The notes under the pieces are model-generated. The model saw nothing but the letters and a program-made list of their open reading frames with translations. It searched no databases and was not told the origin of the DNA. The position numbers and the translations under genes are program-made. DNA of 54,913 nucleotides from Brachybacterium sp. UMB0905 (GTDB taxonomy: Bacteria > Actinomycetota > Actinomycetes > Actinomycetales > Dermabacteraceae), in contig NZ_PNHL01000001.1 in NCBI RefSeq assembly GCF_002871795.1, positions 260,755 to 315,667 of the forward strand. The letters are read 5' to 3'. Positions 53,905-54,913 of this stretch are shown one piece after another; positions within the stretch are counted from its first letter, which is position 1; each line of letters starts with the position of its first letter.

Positions 53905-54913
53905 CTAAGACAGAATCTGAACTCCCGAGGGAACCCGATGGAGCTTGGAGTAAATGCTGAAGGTCGAGCTACCGCCCTTGTGGATACCGATTGGCCTTGA
54001 TCCTGCAGCCCAAGGTCCACCGCTGTCACCCCCTTCCTGCTTCGCCGAGACCCTCACGAACACGGAATTGCAGGTCCCTCCGGGACATGCGCCGCTATAG
54101 GTTGGCTTGTATGCAATGGAAGTAACCCTCCCGCACTGATACCCCGTGGTCATACCACGGTGGCATACTACGGTTCCCGGTCCGACACTTGCAGGGGCTC
54201 CAACGCGAACGGGCGAGGTTGCCGAGGAGGCATAGCGGGTTCTCGTTAACGTATTAGAACTAGATACGCTATAGAATGCGATGTCGGCATTGGCGTTATG
54301 GATTTGCTTCCGCATGGTTGCTCGGGTTGAAACCCCCGAGTTCTTTGTTGAGCCGAACAGTCTGGTTACATCGTCGCAGTGGGCAGCGGAAATGAACCCT
54401 TTGTAAGATCCATATTTGGCGGGAAGCCCAGCGGTACATTTGCTCATCGCGGCTCCGCCTCTAATTGGTAGGGAATCTGCGGCCTCATCACCGTATGACA
54501 CGATGGTTGTAGAATAGCCGCGCACCTTAAGTACGCCAGGATCCCGGGAGGCCCGGGCACCATCTGTTGTTGGTACTGCGTCGACCATCAAAGCGCCATC
54601 CGACTCGCGAACGTATACACCCTGAACACCGGGGATACTTTCTTTGACCTCAGCCACAGTTTCGTCGGACACTTCTAGCGGAATCCTCGACTCAATATCG
54701 ACATCTTCTATTCGCATCTTTGTGTTGACAGAGATGGGCAGGACGGCAAAGGCGGATATGTGCTCTTCGTCGCTCGAATGCACGACTGCGGTCTGAGTTC
54801 GCCCGTGTGGCTCGAAATAAACTGACTCGTCCTCGTCAAATTCAAACCCAAGTTCATTCGCAACCGAAAGAATTACCTCCTGGTCGCTGATAATGTTCCT
54901 TGCATCTTGACGG
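53905..54913 (-). CDS. Trypsin-like (S1) serine protease, N-terminus outside the window
   Basis: The frame is open to the right edge, so 335 visible codons are the C-terminal part. The first ~45 visible residues (ISDQEVILSVANELGFEFDED...) and the next ~100 look like a propeptide, as in streptogrisin/alpha-lytic-type proteases. The protease domain begins near IRGGAAMSKCTAGL and holds the catalytic triad: His in FISAAHC, Asp in NADIAFYS, Ser in EGGDSGGPW. Cys pairs (CTAGL/HC; CHRGMTTGYQC; CPGGTC) suit an exported enzyme. Base composition is much lower in GC than the neighbours, which with the adjoining IS remnant suggests horizontal gain. Family is sure; target unknown. Confidence 0.85.
   Translation of the reverse strand, partial: RQDARNIISDQEVILSVANELGFEFDEDESVYFEPHGRTQTAVVHSSDEEHISAFAVLPISVNTKMRIEDVDIESRIPLEVSDETVAEVKESIPGVQGVYVRESDGALMVDAVPTTDGARASRDPGVLKVRGYSTTIVSYGDEAADSLPIRGGAAMSKCTAGLPAKYGSYKGFISAAHCDDVTRLFGSTKNSGVSTRATMRKQIHNANADIAFYSVSSSNTLTRTRYASSATSPVRVGAPASVGPGTVVCHRGMTTGYQCGRVTSIAYKPTYSGACPGGTCNSVFVRVSAKQEGGDSGGPWAAGSRPIGIHKGGSSTFSIYSKLHRVPSGVQILS

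Overview
The window comes from the chromosome of a high-GC Gram-positive bacterium of the order Micrococcales. Brachybacterium or another Dermabacteraceae member fits best, but this is inferred from style (very high GC, GTG starts, leaderless TANNNT promoters, SLH-anchored exoenzymes, an LAXTG-type sorting signal) and not from a marker gene. Coding density is very high and many neighbours are coupled by 4-base ATGA/GTGA overlaps. Only the last ~1.4 kb is visibly AT-richer.

Layout. 1-11804: four consecutive leftward genes for large secreted enzymes, each ending in S-layer-homology (SLH) repeats: an ExeM/NucH-type nuclease (3' end outside the window), a 5'-nucleotidase, a purple-acid-phosphatase-like enzyme with a Tat signal, and a phosphodiester-glycosidase/metallophosphoesterase fusion. 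Together they look like a surface phosphoesterase battery that degrades nucleic acids and phosphodiesters. 12092-19349: type II NADH dehydrogenase; the leftward MoxR-DUF58-transglutaminase operon; a divergent LAQTG wall-anchored protein with acidic repeats. 19350-22080: TetR repressor diverging from a sugar isomerase and a Gfo/Idh/MocA oxidoreductase, with a palindromic operator between them. 22112-28016: an HTH protein, then a tightly overlapped leftward operon phosphohexomutase - nucleotidyltransferase - galactokinase-like kinase - M20 hydrolase behind a well-formed promoter/operator. 28160-31375: a lipoprotein polysaccharide deacetylase, a ROK regulator and a PRC-barrel protein. 31437-34905: lysC-asd-tetR operon; lysC carries an in-frame hexanucleotide repeat and a strong internal start that should give the separate beta subunit. 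34994-36396: a nuclease-like gene bracketed by two copies of a 61-base palindromic repeat. 36397-42398: mannitol-dehydrogenase-family enzyme and a carbohydrate ABC importer (two permeases, an unknown protein, binding lipoprotein). 42405-46407: ABC-2 exporter pair and a membrane protein. 46431-51883: recR, GH125 alpha-mannosidase with a GyrI-like partner, dnaX. 52019-54913: an IS1380-family element missing its left end, then an AT-richer patch with a small lipoprotein and a trypsin-like protease running off the right edge.

The least explained items are the nuclease gene between paired palindromes, the lysC repeat/internal start, and the 220-base perfect duplication shared by two SLH genes.
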